Notes: a model not told the origin generated them from the letters alone. A stretch of DNA of 64,000 bases from Oikopleura dioica (GCA_907165135.1 OU015566.1:12756157-12820156), one strand, 5' to 3'. Counted from the stretch's first letter, positions 1 to 25,897 are shown. Program-made: numbers and translations.

Positions 1-14566
<14,566 letters not shown>

Positions 14567-14867
14567 AAGTCATTAAAATTTGTACAAGATCTTCAAATAA
14601 ACTCACAATCAAGGCAAAAATTCTTTGAAGGACCCGGTCATGACGCGTTTTCTAAACTCAGAAAAGCCTGGCTTATCTTCATGGCACGTATGTGCTCAGA
14701 ACTTTGGACAGCGGACACGTCAGATTACGAATTAATCCGTATTTCATTTCGGAGGGTGAATATTTTCATTACCGCAAAGTAAAATTCGAGAACCTAAGTT
14801 TTTGAGATGAATTTTTTATAAACAGAATTGAAGATTTTCTTGTAACAAATAGAAAAATACGGAGCTT

Positions 14868-15364
14868 CAAAACAATAATTTTATTGTTTTCGCTATGCAA
14901 AAGAAGGTACGGAAAAGGGTTGAATACGTCGATTCAGAAGTATTTAGCAGTCGGCGATTCGGGAGAAGATGTTTCGCATTCGGTTGGTTCGCTTGGCGAA
15001 GGTGTTGGGGAAGTTCTTCTTGGGGTAGGATTCGGGGCAGCCGAAGACTCGGATGTAGGATCGGAGAGCAGAGGCGAGCTGACCGTTGAGCTTGCAGAAG
15101 TCTTCCTGGTCGAAGACGAGGACGGAGTCGGCATCTTCCTCAGCTTCTGGGCATGGGTAGGTGGTGTCGAGATCCCGGGCCTGGGCGAAGACTCGGTCGA
15201 CCCACTTCTGGGCTCGGGCGACGTTCTTGTCGGAGGTGGTGGTGTTGTTGTCAGCCAAGTCGAGGAGGGTGTTGGCGATTTCTCTGGGCTAAAATTTCTT
15301 AAACAACTTACTCTTTGTTCTTGCCAGCAGCGGCGACGACGACGAGAGTAGCGGCGAGCTTCAT
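14868..15364 (-). pseudogene. Small four-Cys protein family, copy 1 (probably broken)
   Basis: The ATG at 15364 opens a 53-nt first exon (MKLAATLVVVAAAGKNK) identical in layout to the other family members. The second exon (15288-14944) ends RIADC-stop and is very like copies 2 and 3. Between them only 23 nt remain (15311-15289) as GTAAGT...TAG, and the start of exon 2 is shortened by about 22 bases relative to its relatives. GT-AG splicing gives a frameshift, and retention gives an immediate stop. Only a 25-nt GA-AG intron would keep the frame, which is improbably short. A normal TATA box and 3' region remain, so transcription may persist. It shares a 32-nt 3' block (14868-14899) with copy 2 (15721-15752), showing recent duplication. 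Confidence 0.6.
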
Positions 15365-15413
15365 TTTATGTGATTTTTTTTCTTTTTTATTCCTAGATTT
15401 TTAATCACCCGGA

Positions 15414-15420
15414 TTATATA
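15414..15420 (-). promoter_or_regulatory. TATA box of copy 1
   Basis: TATATAA about 50 nt upstream of the ATG on the minus strand, preceded upstream by a GACCTAGCATCAGCACCACC segment also present near copy 2. Confidence 0.6.
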
Positions 15421-15795
15421 TTGTTGCCTTCTGAGAGTCAGCACTTGGTGGTGCTGATGCTAGGTCACTCAAAAGTACCTCCGGCACCACGTTTTGCTAA
15501 TAAACACTACATAGATTTCGTCAGACAAGACGTCTATTTTTAGCTTTTTCTGTAATAAGGACCCGTTTCTTAGGCAGTAAGAAAGCTTTCTTTGATTATA
15601 AAATAATGATTTAAAATAAGATATTCTAAATAAAAGCTCAAGTTATTATTCATAAATACTAGAATTTAAATACAAAAATGTTTAATAAAAAACTAATTAA
15701 AATAAAAGAAATGTCTTTTTCAAAACAATAATTTTATTGTTTTCGCTATGCAGAAGAAAGTAAAGAAAAGGATGAAACAGTTGAATCAGAAGTAT

Positions 15796-16287
15796 TTAGC
15801 AGTCGGCGATTCGGGAGAAGATGTTCTTCATTCGGTTGGTTCGCTTGGCGAAAACGTTGGCGAAGTTCTTCTTGGGGAAGGAGCCGTCGCAGCCGTAGGT
15901 TCGGACGAAGGATCGGAGGGCAGATCCGAGCTGGCTGTTGAGCTTGCAGAAGTTGTCCTGATCAAAGACGAGGACTTCGTCGGATTCTTCGGCAGAGGGG
16001 CAAGGGAAGGTAGTGTCGATCTTGGCGACATCGGCGAAGACCTTGTCGACCCACTTCTGGGCTCGGGCGACGTTCTTGTCGGAGGTGGTGGTGTTGTTGT
16101 CGGCCAAGTCAAGGAGGGTTTCGGCGTGTCCTCGGAGCTTGTTGATTCGCCTGACGGGGCTAAAGAATTGATTTATTCCTTGTTCAAAATATTCAGTTTC
16201 TCTCTCTCTGTTGACTTTTCTTGCAATAACTTACTCCTTGTTTTTGCCAGCAGCGGCGACGACGAAGAGGGTGGCGGCGAGCTTCAT
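15796..16287 (-). CDS. Small four-Cys protein family, copy 2 (subfamily A)
   Basis: 138 aa from exons 16287-16235 and 16159-15796 with a 75-nt GT-AG intron; the exon lengths sum to whole codons. A hydrophobic N-terminus (MKLAATLFVVAAAG) looks like a short signal peptide, followed by an amphipathic, probably helical body with an NNTT glycosylation sequon, a conserved VLVFDQ segment, PKKNF, AKRTNRMKNIFSR and a C-terminal Cys. Four Cys (TFPCP, NFCKL, YGCDG, ADC) are conserved across the family. I do not recognise the family. A secreted role (house or oral-gland component, or immune effector) is conceivable but unsupported. Confidence 0.75.
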
Positions 16288-16340
16288 TTTTATATTTCAA
16301 GTTTTTATCTAACTTAATTTATTGAAGGTCTCTTCGTTCA

Positions 16341-16347
16341 TTTTATA
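16341..16347 (-). promoter_or_regulatory. TATA box of copy 2
   Basis: TATAAAA on the minus strand about 55 nt upstream of the ATG, with a GACCTAGCACCAGCACCACC segment further upstream shared with copy 1. Confidence 0.65.
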
Positions 16348-17151
16348 CTGTTTTCGTATCCATCGTGCGCTTGGTGGTGCTGGTGCTAGGTCACTTCGTA
16401 AATGCAACCGTTGCATTTTCGACAGCTCCGGGCTAACTAACGCTACATGAGTTTTGCAATTCTTTTTTTAGTAGATCGTTAATGAGGCCAGTTTTATTTT
16501 AATTTTGAAAGACAAAAAATCAAAAATATACAATTCTGATTCTTCAAGTCTTCATGAAAATGCCTTGATTGATAATTTAGAACCCTCGCGTCCACCATTG
16601 TTTCTTTCTAAATTTCCACGTGCTTCAAAAGATTCACTCGTGAAAATAAGTCCGACAATCAAAAATTCAGATCCTACCGCTGCTATTAACGAATAAAAAA
16701 AGTGACAGCCGGTGATTTTTGAGGCTTTTTATAAGTATTTGATTTTATCTCAGATTTATAATCGCCAGCTCAAAATTCATGGATAAAAACAAAAAAAAAT
16801 GAAGCTTGCTACGGTCTTTTATCGCAGCTGTATTCGCTTAGAAATAAGTTATTTCAAATAACGAAAGATAGCTTTCGTCAGAAATACGCTTGAAAATTAG
16901 ATAATTTTTTAGCCCGGAAAAGCGGATCGCCAAGATGCTTTGCTCGAATTGCTGATTATCAAAATAAAAATAAATTCATCTATCGTGTTTATTATTTTTG
17001 ATCAACTTTGTAAATGATCAAAACGCGGAAGCAAAGATGCCGTTCTTATAGTAAGAAGATATATTACTTCAAGAGGTTAAGCATGCGACTGCTCTGACCC
17101 GCAACTCCTGGCGCGCGCCACCTTGTGTCGCACCACCACCGCCAAAAATAG

Positions 17152-17158
17152 TATAAAT
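17152..17158 (+). promoter_or_regulatory. TATA box of copy 3
   Basis: AGTATAAAT about 65 nt upstream of the ATG at 17221; no GT/AG-type trans-splice acceptor is needed to explain the 5' end. Confidence 0.65.
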
Positions 17159-17220
17159 CTAAGAATCGGCGGCTGATAAATCATTGTAATTCAGATATTT
17201 GAATACCAACATCACCAAAA

Positions 17221-17736
17221 ATGAAACTCGCCGTTGCCGTCTTCGCCGTCGCCACTGCTGGCAAGAACAAGGAGTAAGTAGTCAACAACTAGAGATATTA
17301 AATATAAGCATTTATGCTTGAATGATATTATTGATCGTAAAATGTGCAAATATTCATCTCGACTTTTAGCCCCGCCAAGCGATTGGCTAAGCTCGAAGGA
17401 CACGCCGCTACCCTCCTCGACTTGGCTGACAACAACACCACCACCTCCGACAAGAACGTCGCCCGAGCCCAGAAGTGGGTCACCCGAGTCTTCGACCAGG
17501 CCAAGGATCTCGACACCACCTACCCATGCCCAGAAGCTGATGCTGACGCCGATGAAGTCCTCGTCTTCGACCAGGAAGACTTCTGCAAGCTCAACGGTCA
17601 GCTCGCCTCTGCTCTCCGATCCTACATCCGAGTCTTTGGCTGCCCCGAATCCTACCCCAAGAAGAACTTCCCCAACACCTTCGCCAAGCGAACCAACCGA
17701 ATGCGAAACATCTTCGCCCGAATTGCCGACTGCTAA
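17221..17736 (+). CDS. Small four-Cys protein family, copy 3 (subfamily A)
   Basis: 139 aa from exons 17221-17273 and 17370-17736 (96-nt intron; whole codons). N-terminus MKLAVAVFAVATAG, then PAKRLAKLEGHAATLLDLAD, the NNTT sequon, QKWVTRVFDQAKDL, VLVFDQEDFCKLNG, FGCPESYPKKNF and ARIADC-stop. The only subfamily A copy on the plus strand, transcribed away from copies 1 and 2. AATAAA follows at about 17755. Strong GC bias at third codon positions suggests high expression. Function unknown. Confidence 0.8.
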
Positions 17737-17878
17737 ACATTTTAACCGTTCTGGAATAAATACGCATTCGTTTATACATAACCCCCTGTCTCTTCATTTT
17801 TCTTTTGACATTTTTGAAAATCAGAAAAATGAGCATTTTATTATTTTATTTGGGAATTTAAAGGAAGCGGGAAGGTTT

Positions 17879-18330
17879 TTAACAGTCACCAGCGCGGGAG
17901 AAAATGTTCTTGACGCGATTTGTTCGTTTGGCGAAAACATTTTCAAAGTTCTTCTTTGGGTAGGTCTCCAGGCAGCCGAATTTGCGGACGTAGGATCGAA
18001 GTGCGCTCTGAACTTGGCCCGTGAGCTTGCAGTAGTTGTCCTGGTCGAAGACGAGGATATCACTGGCTTCATCGGCATCGACGGTCTCGCAGAGAGTGAC
18101 GTTAATTTGGCCAGCTTGTTCAAGGAGTTTGTCAACCCATTGAACAGCTCGAGCAACTCGAGCGTCAGAAGCAGTGGTGTTATTCTCCATCAGATCGAGA
18201 AGAGTCCTCAAGTGATTGCTAATCTTGTTCAATCGCTTTTCAGCGCTAGAAATGGCTGGATCATTGAGTCACTAAATCTGTCTTACTTTTGAGCGGAAGC
18301 GACGGCAACAAAAAAAGTGGTGAGTTTCAT
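17879..18330 (-). CDS. Small four-Cys protein family, copy 4 (subfamily B)
   Basis: 136 aa from exons 18330-18287 and 18245-17879 with a 41-nt intron. N-terminus MKLTTFFVAVASAQ (signal-like), then AEKRLNKISNHLRTLLDLME, NNTT sequon, VQWVDKLLEQAGQINVTLC, ILVFDQDNYCKL, FGCLETYPKKNF, AGDC-stop. Subfamily B shares Cys positions and the VFDQ and YPKKNF blocks with A but differs in the middle helix. Convergent with copy 3: the two stops are about 140 bp apart. Confidence 0.75.
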
Positions 18331-18380
18331 TTTCAAAGAAGATAAAAAATTTTTATGAGACAAAGCTTGATGCTGACCGT

Positions 18381-18387
18381 TTTTATA
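18381..18387 (-). promoter_or_regulatory. TATA box of copy 4
   Basis: AGTATAAAA on the minus strand, about 50 nt from the ATG. A CTAGCGCATCTG sequence (18401-18412) just upstream matches CTAGTGCATCTG upstream of copy 5. Confidence 0.65.
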
Positions 18388-18648
18388 CTGGCAATCATGA
18401 CCAGATGCGCTAGAGGGAGACCAAAAGATTTTTGATTACAAGGATAAACCTAACCACGAGCTATTCAAATTTCACAAATAGTTGCGGTATAATTTAACAC
18501 CATCACCTCACGTTTTCATGCTTTTCTGAACAAAAACTGAATTTTTAAGTCTGAAAGTCAGCATTTTTAAACGTTTTTAAACGTTTTTATTAAAAATTTT
18601 TATTGAAAAATAGTAAAGTTAGTACAAAAGAAGTTTGAAATAAGAGTC

Positions 18649-19112
18649 TCAACAGTCGCCAGCGCGGGAGAAAATGTTCTTGACACGGTTCGTTCGCTTG
18701 GCAAAAACAGCTTCGAAGTTCTTCTTTGGGTAGGTCTCTTTGCAGCCGAAGGTGCGGACGTACGATCGAAGAGCGCTCTGCACTTGGCCAGTGAGTTTGC
18801 AAAAGCTCTCCTGGTCGAATACGAGGGCATCACCAGCTTCATCCACAGCATCGACGGTTGCGCAGAGAGTCGCGTTGATTTGGCCAGCTTGGCCGAGGAG
18901 CTTGCTGACCCAGGCGTTTGCTCGGGCAACTCGAGCGTCAGAAGCAGTGGTGTTATTGTCCATCAAATCAAGGAGGGTGTCCATGTGGCCGCTGATCTTG
19001 TTCAGTCGCTTTTCAGCGCTAGAAATTTGCATTTAGAAATTTATTCAACACCAGATCTATCTTACTTTTGAGCAGAAGCAGCGGCAACGAGAAGAGTAGT
19101 GGAGAACTTCAT
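18649..19112 (-). CDS. Small four-Cys protein family, copy 5 (subfamily B)
   Basis: 138 aa from exons 19112-19066 and 19018-18649 (47-nt intron). MKFSTTLLVAAASAQ start, AEKRLNKISGHMDTLLDLMD, NNTT, NAWVSKLLGQAGQINATLC, ALVFDQESFCKL, FGCKETYPKKNF, AGDC-stop. Tandem with copy 4 on the same strand, each with its own TATA box, so these are separate transcription units rather than an operon. Confidence 0.75.
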
Positions 19113-19200
19113 TTTTCAAGAAAAAAAAGAGTTTTTTGGTCTCTAGTCGGATTATGTCTTGCTTGACAAAATTTGATGCTGGATTGACCACGTCTATCTG

Positions 19201-19207
19201 TTTTATA
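19201..19207 (-). promoter_or_regulatory. TATA box of copy 5
   Basis: AGTATAAAA with GCTGATAAA (GATA-like) and CTAGTGCATCTG just upstream. The GCTGATAA element also precedes the copy 6 TATA box. Confidence 0.65.
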
Positions 19208-19254
19208 CTGAGTTTATCAGCAGATGCACTAGGGGGCACTCACGTTAACTCTGT

Positions 19255-20030
19255 TTGTGGATGGATGTCCTTATCTACACTAGAATCGTGGTGAGCGAAA
19301 AAAGGGTGAAGGGGGAATAAAGCAATAATGATGAGCTTCCATTTTTAGGCCGGGTTCCGTCACCAAATCCTTCGAAATCCTTCGGATTTTCCATTTCAAA
19401 CCTAATCCTACCGCAAAGAATTTTAAAACGGGCACATCGTTGCGGTATTATTAAATTCAGAATCGCGTAAGACATGTTTTCAGGCTGTTTAAAAGTCGTG
19501 TTTTTAGGATCGTTTCATATTTTTTATTAAATAAAAGAAGACAATGTGAAATAAATAAGAACCGTGTTTTGCATGGCATATAATTAACATTCGTTTGGCT
19601 TGAAGAAAGACAAAAGTAGAAGGAAAGAAATTGTGAAAATAAAAAAGTTGAAAATTATTATCAGTCAGTGGCAATCAGTCACGGTAATCGAGGTTTTTTG
19701 CGTTTTTTTTTGTTCGTTTTATGGTCTTGGTTCTTGAAAATGCTGCTGATGATGATTGGGAGGAAATTTTGATAGTCTAGCAAAAATTATAGAACAAGCA
19801 ATAAAAAAGATCGGTTGAAATGTTGAAAGCAGTGGAACTTTTTTGGCTTTTGTGTTTTTTGAGCTTTGTTTTAACTTTAGACGGAGGAGATTGTGGATCC
19901 GGAGCTGCCAGAATTGCCGAAAGAGACGATTGAGAAGCGCTCCATGTCCATTGTTAGATCCACTAAAATTTTAATAATAAAAAAGGCTTCTTTTCAGTAT
20001 TTGAGAAAGATCGATTTATGTGTCGTGGAT
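19255..20030. other. Intergenic stretch, no gene seen
   Basis: A+T-rich DNA between copy 5 and the connexin gene. I see only short frames without splice-compatible partners. Confidence 0.5.
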
Positions 20031-20033
20031 GAT

Positions 20034-21397
20034 TTATTGCTTAAAAATGACTTCGAAAATGATCGATGACCGGAAAAGAAATCGAAAAGCGGAGGCAGAT
20101 TTTTGCGACACTATCAATTTAACTTTGGCTGGCTCATTCCAGGACAAAATTGACTTACTATGCTCAAGATTACTGAGGCTTGGTTTTTTCTTGTGCTGCT
20201 TCTGAATCTTTGTTTCTCGCGAGCAGCCAAACGCGACTTTGAATCTTTGGAAGCCAAGGGACCAGAATTCTGCGAATCCCAATAGTACGGAAATGCTCCC
20301 TAAAAAGAATTAAGGAAGAATCTCTTGATTAAAAAAACTAACCAACTATAAACATGAACCAAAGGAAGATTGTCTTTTCGTATGCCCTAGAAATCCAACA
20401 CTCTGTTGCTTGAGGACAAGGGTCTCCGATGCAAATGTACTTTAGCGGAACTTGGAAACCGAACAGGTAGTACTGTAGCCACAGAAAACCGCCTTCGATC
20501 GCGGTTCTTATCAGCACTTGAGAAAATTTAGAAATGTAATTCGTAAGTGTTTACGGTAAGCGCTAATTTGAGTGCTAAAATTGAAAGCATCAATTACCTT
20601 GCCACCAATATGCACGCGCGATGTCGGGATGATGCAGCGGCCTGTACTTTCCGGGAAACTCGGAAGATGGAAAAGGCTTCCGAGTTGAAGGCGATCTTTC
20701 AATGTAAGTAACGTACTTGTTGTTTTTCCCATCGTAGACTGGATATCCTGCATTGTCGTTGTCTGTAAAATACAGAGGCGGATCTCCAACGCCCAGATGC
20801 GCGTTTGGACCAGACCCGTTCGGCTGAATAAGCCTATCTTCCTCGTCTGGTTTCGTTTTCAACGGGGACATTGTATGGCGGGATATACTTCCGGGATCGG
20901 AAAAGTTCGACTTTGGCGCTCGACTTTTATGACCAGAGTGATTTGAGCCTGCGTGTTTTCGATTTCGGAGAGAGTTCATTACACGGTGCTTTTTCTTGTG
21001 CGCCCTTTTTGCTAGCTTTTCTTCCCTCTCCCTAAAATATTCTAGCGGCAAAAGAGAAAAGATTTGCTCACCTGATTTTAGTAAACTTTGCTTCATCTTT
21101 CTTCCTTTCGTTCCTCGTTATCAAGTTGGTAGCATAAGCAAGAAAGACAATCGGAGGAGTGGCAGTTATGATCACCATCGCAGACCAAAATCGCAAATGC
21201 GAAATCGGAGAAAATTTACTATAGCAGACCTTGAAGTCAGATTTTAGATTCAGAGTCCCGACGCGAAGAAATTTCAAACCTGATTGCAGCCAGGAGTATT
21301 CGTGTTGCAAACGAACTGATCTTGTTCATCTCCGTACACTTGATCTCCCACCCTGGCTATCATCACCATTCGGAAGGCAAACATGACCATTATCCAT
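20034..21397 (-). CDS. Connexin (gap junction protein), N-terminal exon not found
   Basis: Gap-junction subunit, four-pass membrane protein. Exons 21397-21280, 21229-21072, 21031-20598, 20516-20343, 20299-20034 join in frame with 40-80-nt introns. TM1 (WIMVMFAFRMVMIAR) leads to the first extracellular loop [35 protein letters not shown], the connexin Cys signature, then TM2. A long Lys/Ser-rich cytoplasmic loop (about 150 aa) precedes TM3 (LIRTAIEGGFLWLQYY). The second loop has CIGDPCPQATECWISRAYEKTIF with three Cys, followed by TM4 (SVLLGFAEFWSLGFQ) and a basic tail. The first exon (about 20 aa with the ATG) must lie upstream on the minus strand. Connexins are restricted to chordates, so this supports a tunicate source. 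Confidence 0.88.
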
Positions 21398-21399
21398 CT

Positions 21400-24300
21400 A
21401 CGATTCAAAGTTTAGTTGAAAATCAAAATGTGAAGAACATTTTTTGGGTACCAAATTAGCCTAGAATCCTTGACATTTGAAAAATTCTCACGGCAATAAG
21501 AATAAGGGCGTCGCCTCTCTACTTCGGTGAATATTTCGGGTTAGCTGTCCTGTTAAACGTGGTAAAACGAAAGTTATCTGTGTTGAAAATTACGATAACA
21601 GTGAGCAAATGAGAACGTCAGCAAAAATGAATCTATCATTGACATGTTCAGGCACGGGCTCAGTGTTTGGGGCTAATCCCATGGGCAACAGATCCGCTTT
21701 TTATCTGCAGGATTAATCTTTTAATGCTGCTCCTGCTGATAGGAGAAAAATACTCGTTAAACCGAATGATAACGTTCGTAAAAAGGGTTCTATCTGAGGC
21801 TCTAAGTGAGCGATTTCTGCGCTCTGCGCTTTTTGATCTTTGAACTTACAATTTGCCAGGAAAAGTGGAGATTTTCCTGCAATTCTCCAGTAGATTGTGC
21901 AGCACATGCCAGGCCATGTTTCTCTCTTTTCTTCTTGGCTTCTCTCGTCGCGTTTTCTCCTTCGCTCAAGTCATTTCCTCGTTGATCTTTTTTAACAAGC
22001 CACGGAAGCAAATTGTAGATCGTCGCGGAACAGAACTAAACTATCTACTGTTACTCTATTATTCTGAGTCTAAAACAAGCAGATAACAAAACGGTTTATG
22101 TCACTAAATCGCTTCATTTGCGTTTCAGAACGTAAAACTTTCTTTACGCTCGTAAAATTATTCGTAAAACGGACGTTTTTCTACGTACGCTGTAGTTTTT
22201 TTTACTACAGATAAGATCCGTTCTGGCAGCTAGACGGACACTTGGTATATCCTCACTGTCAAAATTAGCGAAATTCTCGGAAAGCCTTACCGATTTTTGA
22301 AAGAAAAAATGTCTCTTTATCGCGAAAAGTGCTGAGAAAAAAAGTCTGGCAATTTACGATCTGCTTGGATAAGGATTGGCGCTTTCTAAGCTTTTGAATA
22401 TATATTTTTCGAAAAGAGAGGGAGGCAGCTAATTTTCCAGCTGATTTCATCGAGCGTCGATTCAAAAGCAAAAGCAAAACCACTGAACCCCTACTTGAGA
22501 TCTACTTTAGGGTATTTTAAAAAGATAAAGATGTTTACTCTGTAATTTTCTCAAGACTGACGTATGAGAAGTCAACTGTTAAAGCTTTTTATGATGAAAA
22601 TTCTTGGAGGATAAAACATTTAGTAAAATATATTATCAGTAATTCAATTGATTATAAAAAAGCCATAATTATTAAAAGAAAATATTCCATAGATAATTTA
22701 ATAAACGAATAAAATCTTGAATTTAGATTGAAAAGAAATCCCGCATAATGCTAAAGGTAGTGAAAACTTATCTACTGTAATTCTAGCCGACTAACTTTGA
22801 TGAAAACAACACCTGATCAAATTGAATTTAACTTTTTCCCTCGAAGGACCTCTTTTATCCAAAGTCGGGATATAAAATCTGTCTATGGTTCTTTAAGAAA
22901 ATCAGTGAGACAATGAACACTTGCGTGAGAAACTGCAGAAGGTGAATAGTTCTGACCTAAGTTGGGTGATTAACCTCCTTCAAGTTTTACAACGGCGCTT
23001 TGCGGTGTCTTTATGAAAAAAATAAAATAACGACCAAAAGAAATGTCAATTATATATTTCAATATTTGTTTGTTTATTTTGTCTCTCGCTCGAAAATGCT
23101 AGTTTTCTTCAGGTAATATATCTGTAACAAAGGCTTACCGTCTTGTTTGTGAGGCAATACTGTTCTCTGAAAAAATGGGAGACATTGAAAGTTGCCCTTG
23201 AAGCAATTTTTGGGTATGATTTCTGCGGCTAATCCCCTGCTGAGAATCCGCCGTAAAAGGTGTCGAAAGTAACACGGTCAAATTTACTCGCTGATTTATC
23301 GAATTAACGTACCTTAATATCACAAGTTCTAGTTTCTCTTCCAGGAAAAATAAAAGGAAAATTGAACTAAGTCCGTAACATAAAGGTTGTCAGAAACGAC
23401 AAAACTGGCATTTTTGTGGATAGTATTCTCTGAACACGCTTTCCAGACAGATTTAGTCTGATGACCAAAATTTTTAATTGAGAAAAAAAATAGCCGGATC
23501 GATTTTCTAGCAATAAATTTCTCTCTAACCTTAGCTTGAAGTTTCGCTGCAGCGAGATACGTGTTTCTTCAGTAAGCGGGCTGGCCTCTTACTGTAACGG
23601 TTAGTAGCTGATGACAAGTTCTTGCCTCCTCACGGCCTTACACGGAAATACACGAATTTTATATTAAGGGTTGCTTGACAGCGCGCTAAGGGGCTTCGGG
23701 CTCACTGTCGACTTCTTGAATAAATTTAAATTTTCTTCTGGATTAAAGTATTCTCTCTGTGTGTGTATCAAAACGGCGGAGAAAAACAATAGAGATTATA
23801 TTTTGGGCGTTTTTTGTTTAGAGCGCAAGAATAGAGCTCAATTGAGATTTTACTTTTTTTAACGAGGAAAAGGTATACTCTGCGGGTAGAGCCTGAGTTT
23901 AAAGAGTTAAACGCGAGATGGAGATGAATGAGCCTCTGACGGGCCCGACGACGATGACCGGTTAAGAAAACGTAAAGTGAGAACGCTTTGAGAGTGATCA
24001 ATCTTCATTCCGCGTTTGATTGCTGACACGAGTTTTCGCACGGAGTTTGTTTATCAAAAACGCTGCAAGTAACTTTCAGGGTGCAAAAAGCAAAGGAGTG
24101 ATTTATGCGTTGCTCACCTTATCATCACCTTGTTGAGGTTGATGGAGGACGGGAGAATAGCGAGGTCAAACTCTACGAAAAATTATTTTTCCCATGATTC
24201 CGCAGTTTTCCACCTGCGGAAGTGGCGGCATGCAATTCATTTTAAGGGTGTGACAAGTGAATGAATCCTGTCATTTGGGATTGGCGCGATAAATTGTCAG

Positions 24301-25080
24301 CCAATTTGCAAAACACAGAAATACAGAAAAAATCAACCGTGTGAAAATAAACTGAAATAAACTTACAATTAGCTAGACCCTTCTTCTTTAAAATGAAACT
24401 CTCTGTATTTTAGAAACTCGATATTATTTTTTCTTCCATTTTTGTTGTTTTCTCGACCCTTTGGGAAAAAAATTCTGGCACAGAGGTGCCCCCTTTTCCG
24501 CCCATAAACAAAGCAAATGCCGTAAAAAGTCATTGATGCCTGGAGTAATTACTCGCGTGGGGATTTCTTTGAACCTTTCGACAACTTGAAACCTTGACTC
24601 ACTGGATAGTTTTGGCATGTTTCTCCACTTACCCTCGTTTTTCAAGCTTTTTTGCTGATCTCTGGAAGCTTTTTCCGCCTTTTGTGGTGATTTCTGACTC
24701 CGTAATCGGAAATCTGAGCGGGATGATGGCTCTAACGCGATATATAATATTTCGCCAAGAAATTCGCGAAAATTGGACAATTGACGCCTTCAAAGGCTCA
24801 ATTATTCTGGGCGCGCTTGAACAACTTTCGAATTTCACATCAATTTGTGAATTTACAACCTGCTAAATTGGTACAGCTCGTTTTCGTGTGATAAACTTTC
24901 TATTCTAGCTCCACAGGTTCTTCTAGCAAGATTGATCGCCACTCCACTTTGCCACCTGTTCTCCCTAATTTAAGCTAAACAACTTGTATCCAATTTACGA
25001 GAAATTAAGCCCCTCCGTTGAATCGCTGATAAGGAGCTCCTGTTGGAGTTGGAGGGCGCTCACGTTAATTTCTGCTGATA
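21400..25080. other. Long apparently gene-free region
   Basis: 3.7 kb without any frame that shows family motifs or splice-compatible neighbours on either strand. It must contain the missing first connexin exon or its promoter, and the promoter of copy 6. Short inverted repeats of TCGTAAAA type occur at 22125-22200. Large for such a compact genome. Confidence 0.45.
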
Positions 25081-25088
25081 AGGAGAAC

Positions 25089-25095
25089 TATAAAA
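25089..25095 (+). promoter_or_regulatory. TATA box of copy 6
   Basis: TATAAAA about 90 nt upstream of the ATG, preceded by two GCTGATAAGGAG elements (25027-25038 and 25074-25085). Confidence 0.65.
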
Positions 25096-25179
25096 CTCGG
25101 TGGGAGATTCTAAGCAGCATCAACTTCCAGTGAACCAACACAGGAAAAAAAATACAATAGCTCTTTTTAAAACTCGAAA

Positions 25180-25652
25180 ATGAAAGTCACCGCTCTCCTC
25201 GTCGCCGCTGCTTCTGCTCAAAAGTAAGTTTCTTCCTTGATTTCAGCAACCAACTTCGAACTATCACTAATCTTCATTCTAGCGCCGAAAAGCGATTGAA
25301 CAAGATCAGCAGACATATGGACACTCTCCTCGATTTGATGGAAAACAACACCACCGCTTCCGTCGCCAGAGTTGGCCGAGCAAACGCTTGGGTCACCAAG
25401 CTCCTCAGCCAGGCTGGCCAAATCAACGCCACCCTTTGCGCCACAGTCGAATCCATCGACGAAGCCGGTGATGCCCTCGTTTTCGACCAGGAAAGCTACT
25501 GCAAGCTCACCGGACAAGTGCAAACTGCCCTTCGCTCCTACGTCCGCACCTTCGGCTGCCCCGAGACGTACCCAAAGAAGAACTTCGAAGCTGTTTTTGC
25601 CAAACGAACGAACCGCGTCAAGAACATTTTCTCCCGCGCTGGTGACTGTTGA
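25180..25652 (+). CDS. Small four-Cys protein family, copy 6 (subfamily B)
   Basis: 137 aa from exons 25180-25223 and 25283-25652 (59-nt intron). MKVTALLVAAASAQ start, AEKRLNKISRHMDTLLDLME, NNTT, NAWVTKLLSQAGQINATLC, ALVFDQESYCKL, FGCPETYPKKNF, AGDC-stop. Very close to copy 5 although 6 kb away and beyond the connexin gene. AATAAA at about 25692. Same unknown function as the other copies. Confidence 0.78.
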
Positions 25653-25897
25653 GACATTCATTTTCAACTAACTTTTTTGTACTTTCTTTTGTAATAAACC
25701 TTTTCAATTAAAAACCTTGTTGTTCTTGAAAGCTTTTACTTGACAAAAAAGCTTGTTCTTCGTCAAGAAGGATGATTAAAACGGTGAATTTTATTCATAA
25801 GTTATCGGCAGCTAAAGAAGCGCAGTCAGAAAAGTTACCAGTCTCCGAACAGCAAGCTCATTGTCTTCCCCATAAAAGAGTTGTCCTGAAACGAACG

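Noticed and set aside
14884-16317. Plus-strand frames of 155 and 189 aa over copies 1 and 2
   Set aside because: They are shadows of the minus-strand GC-biased coding exons; the minus frames have conserved Cys, splice sites and TATA boxes.
22265-24866. Several 60-118-aa frames in the 21.4-25.1 kb gap
   Set aside because: Low complexity or basic/Ser-rich, overlapping on both strands, none joining in phase with neighbours through plausible splice sites.
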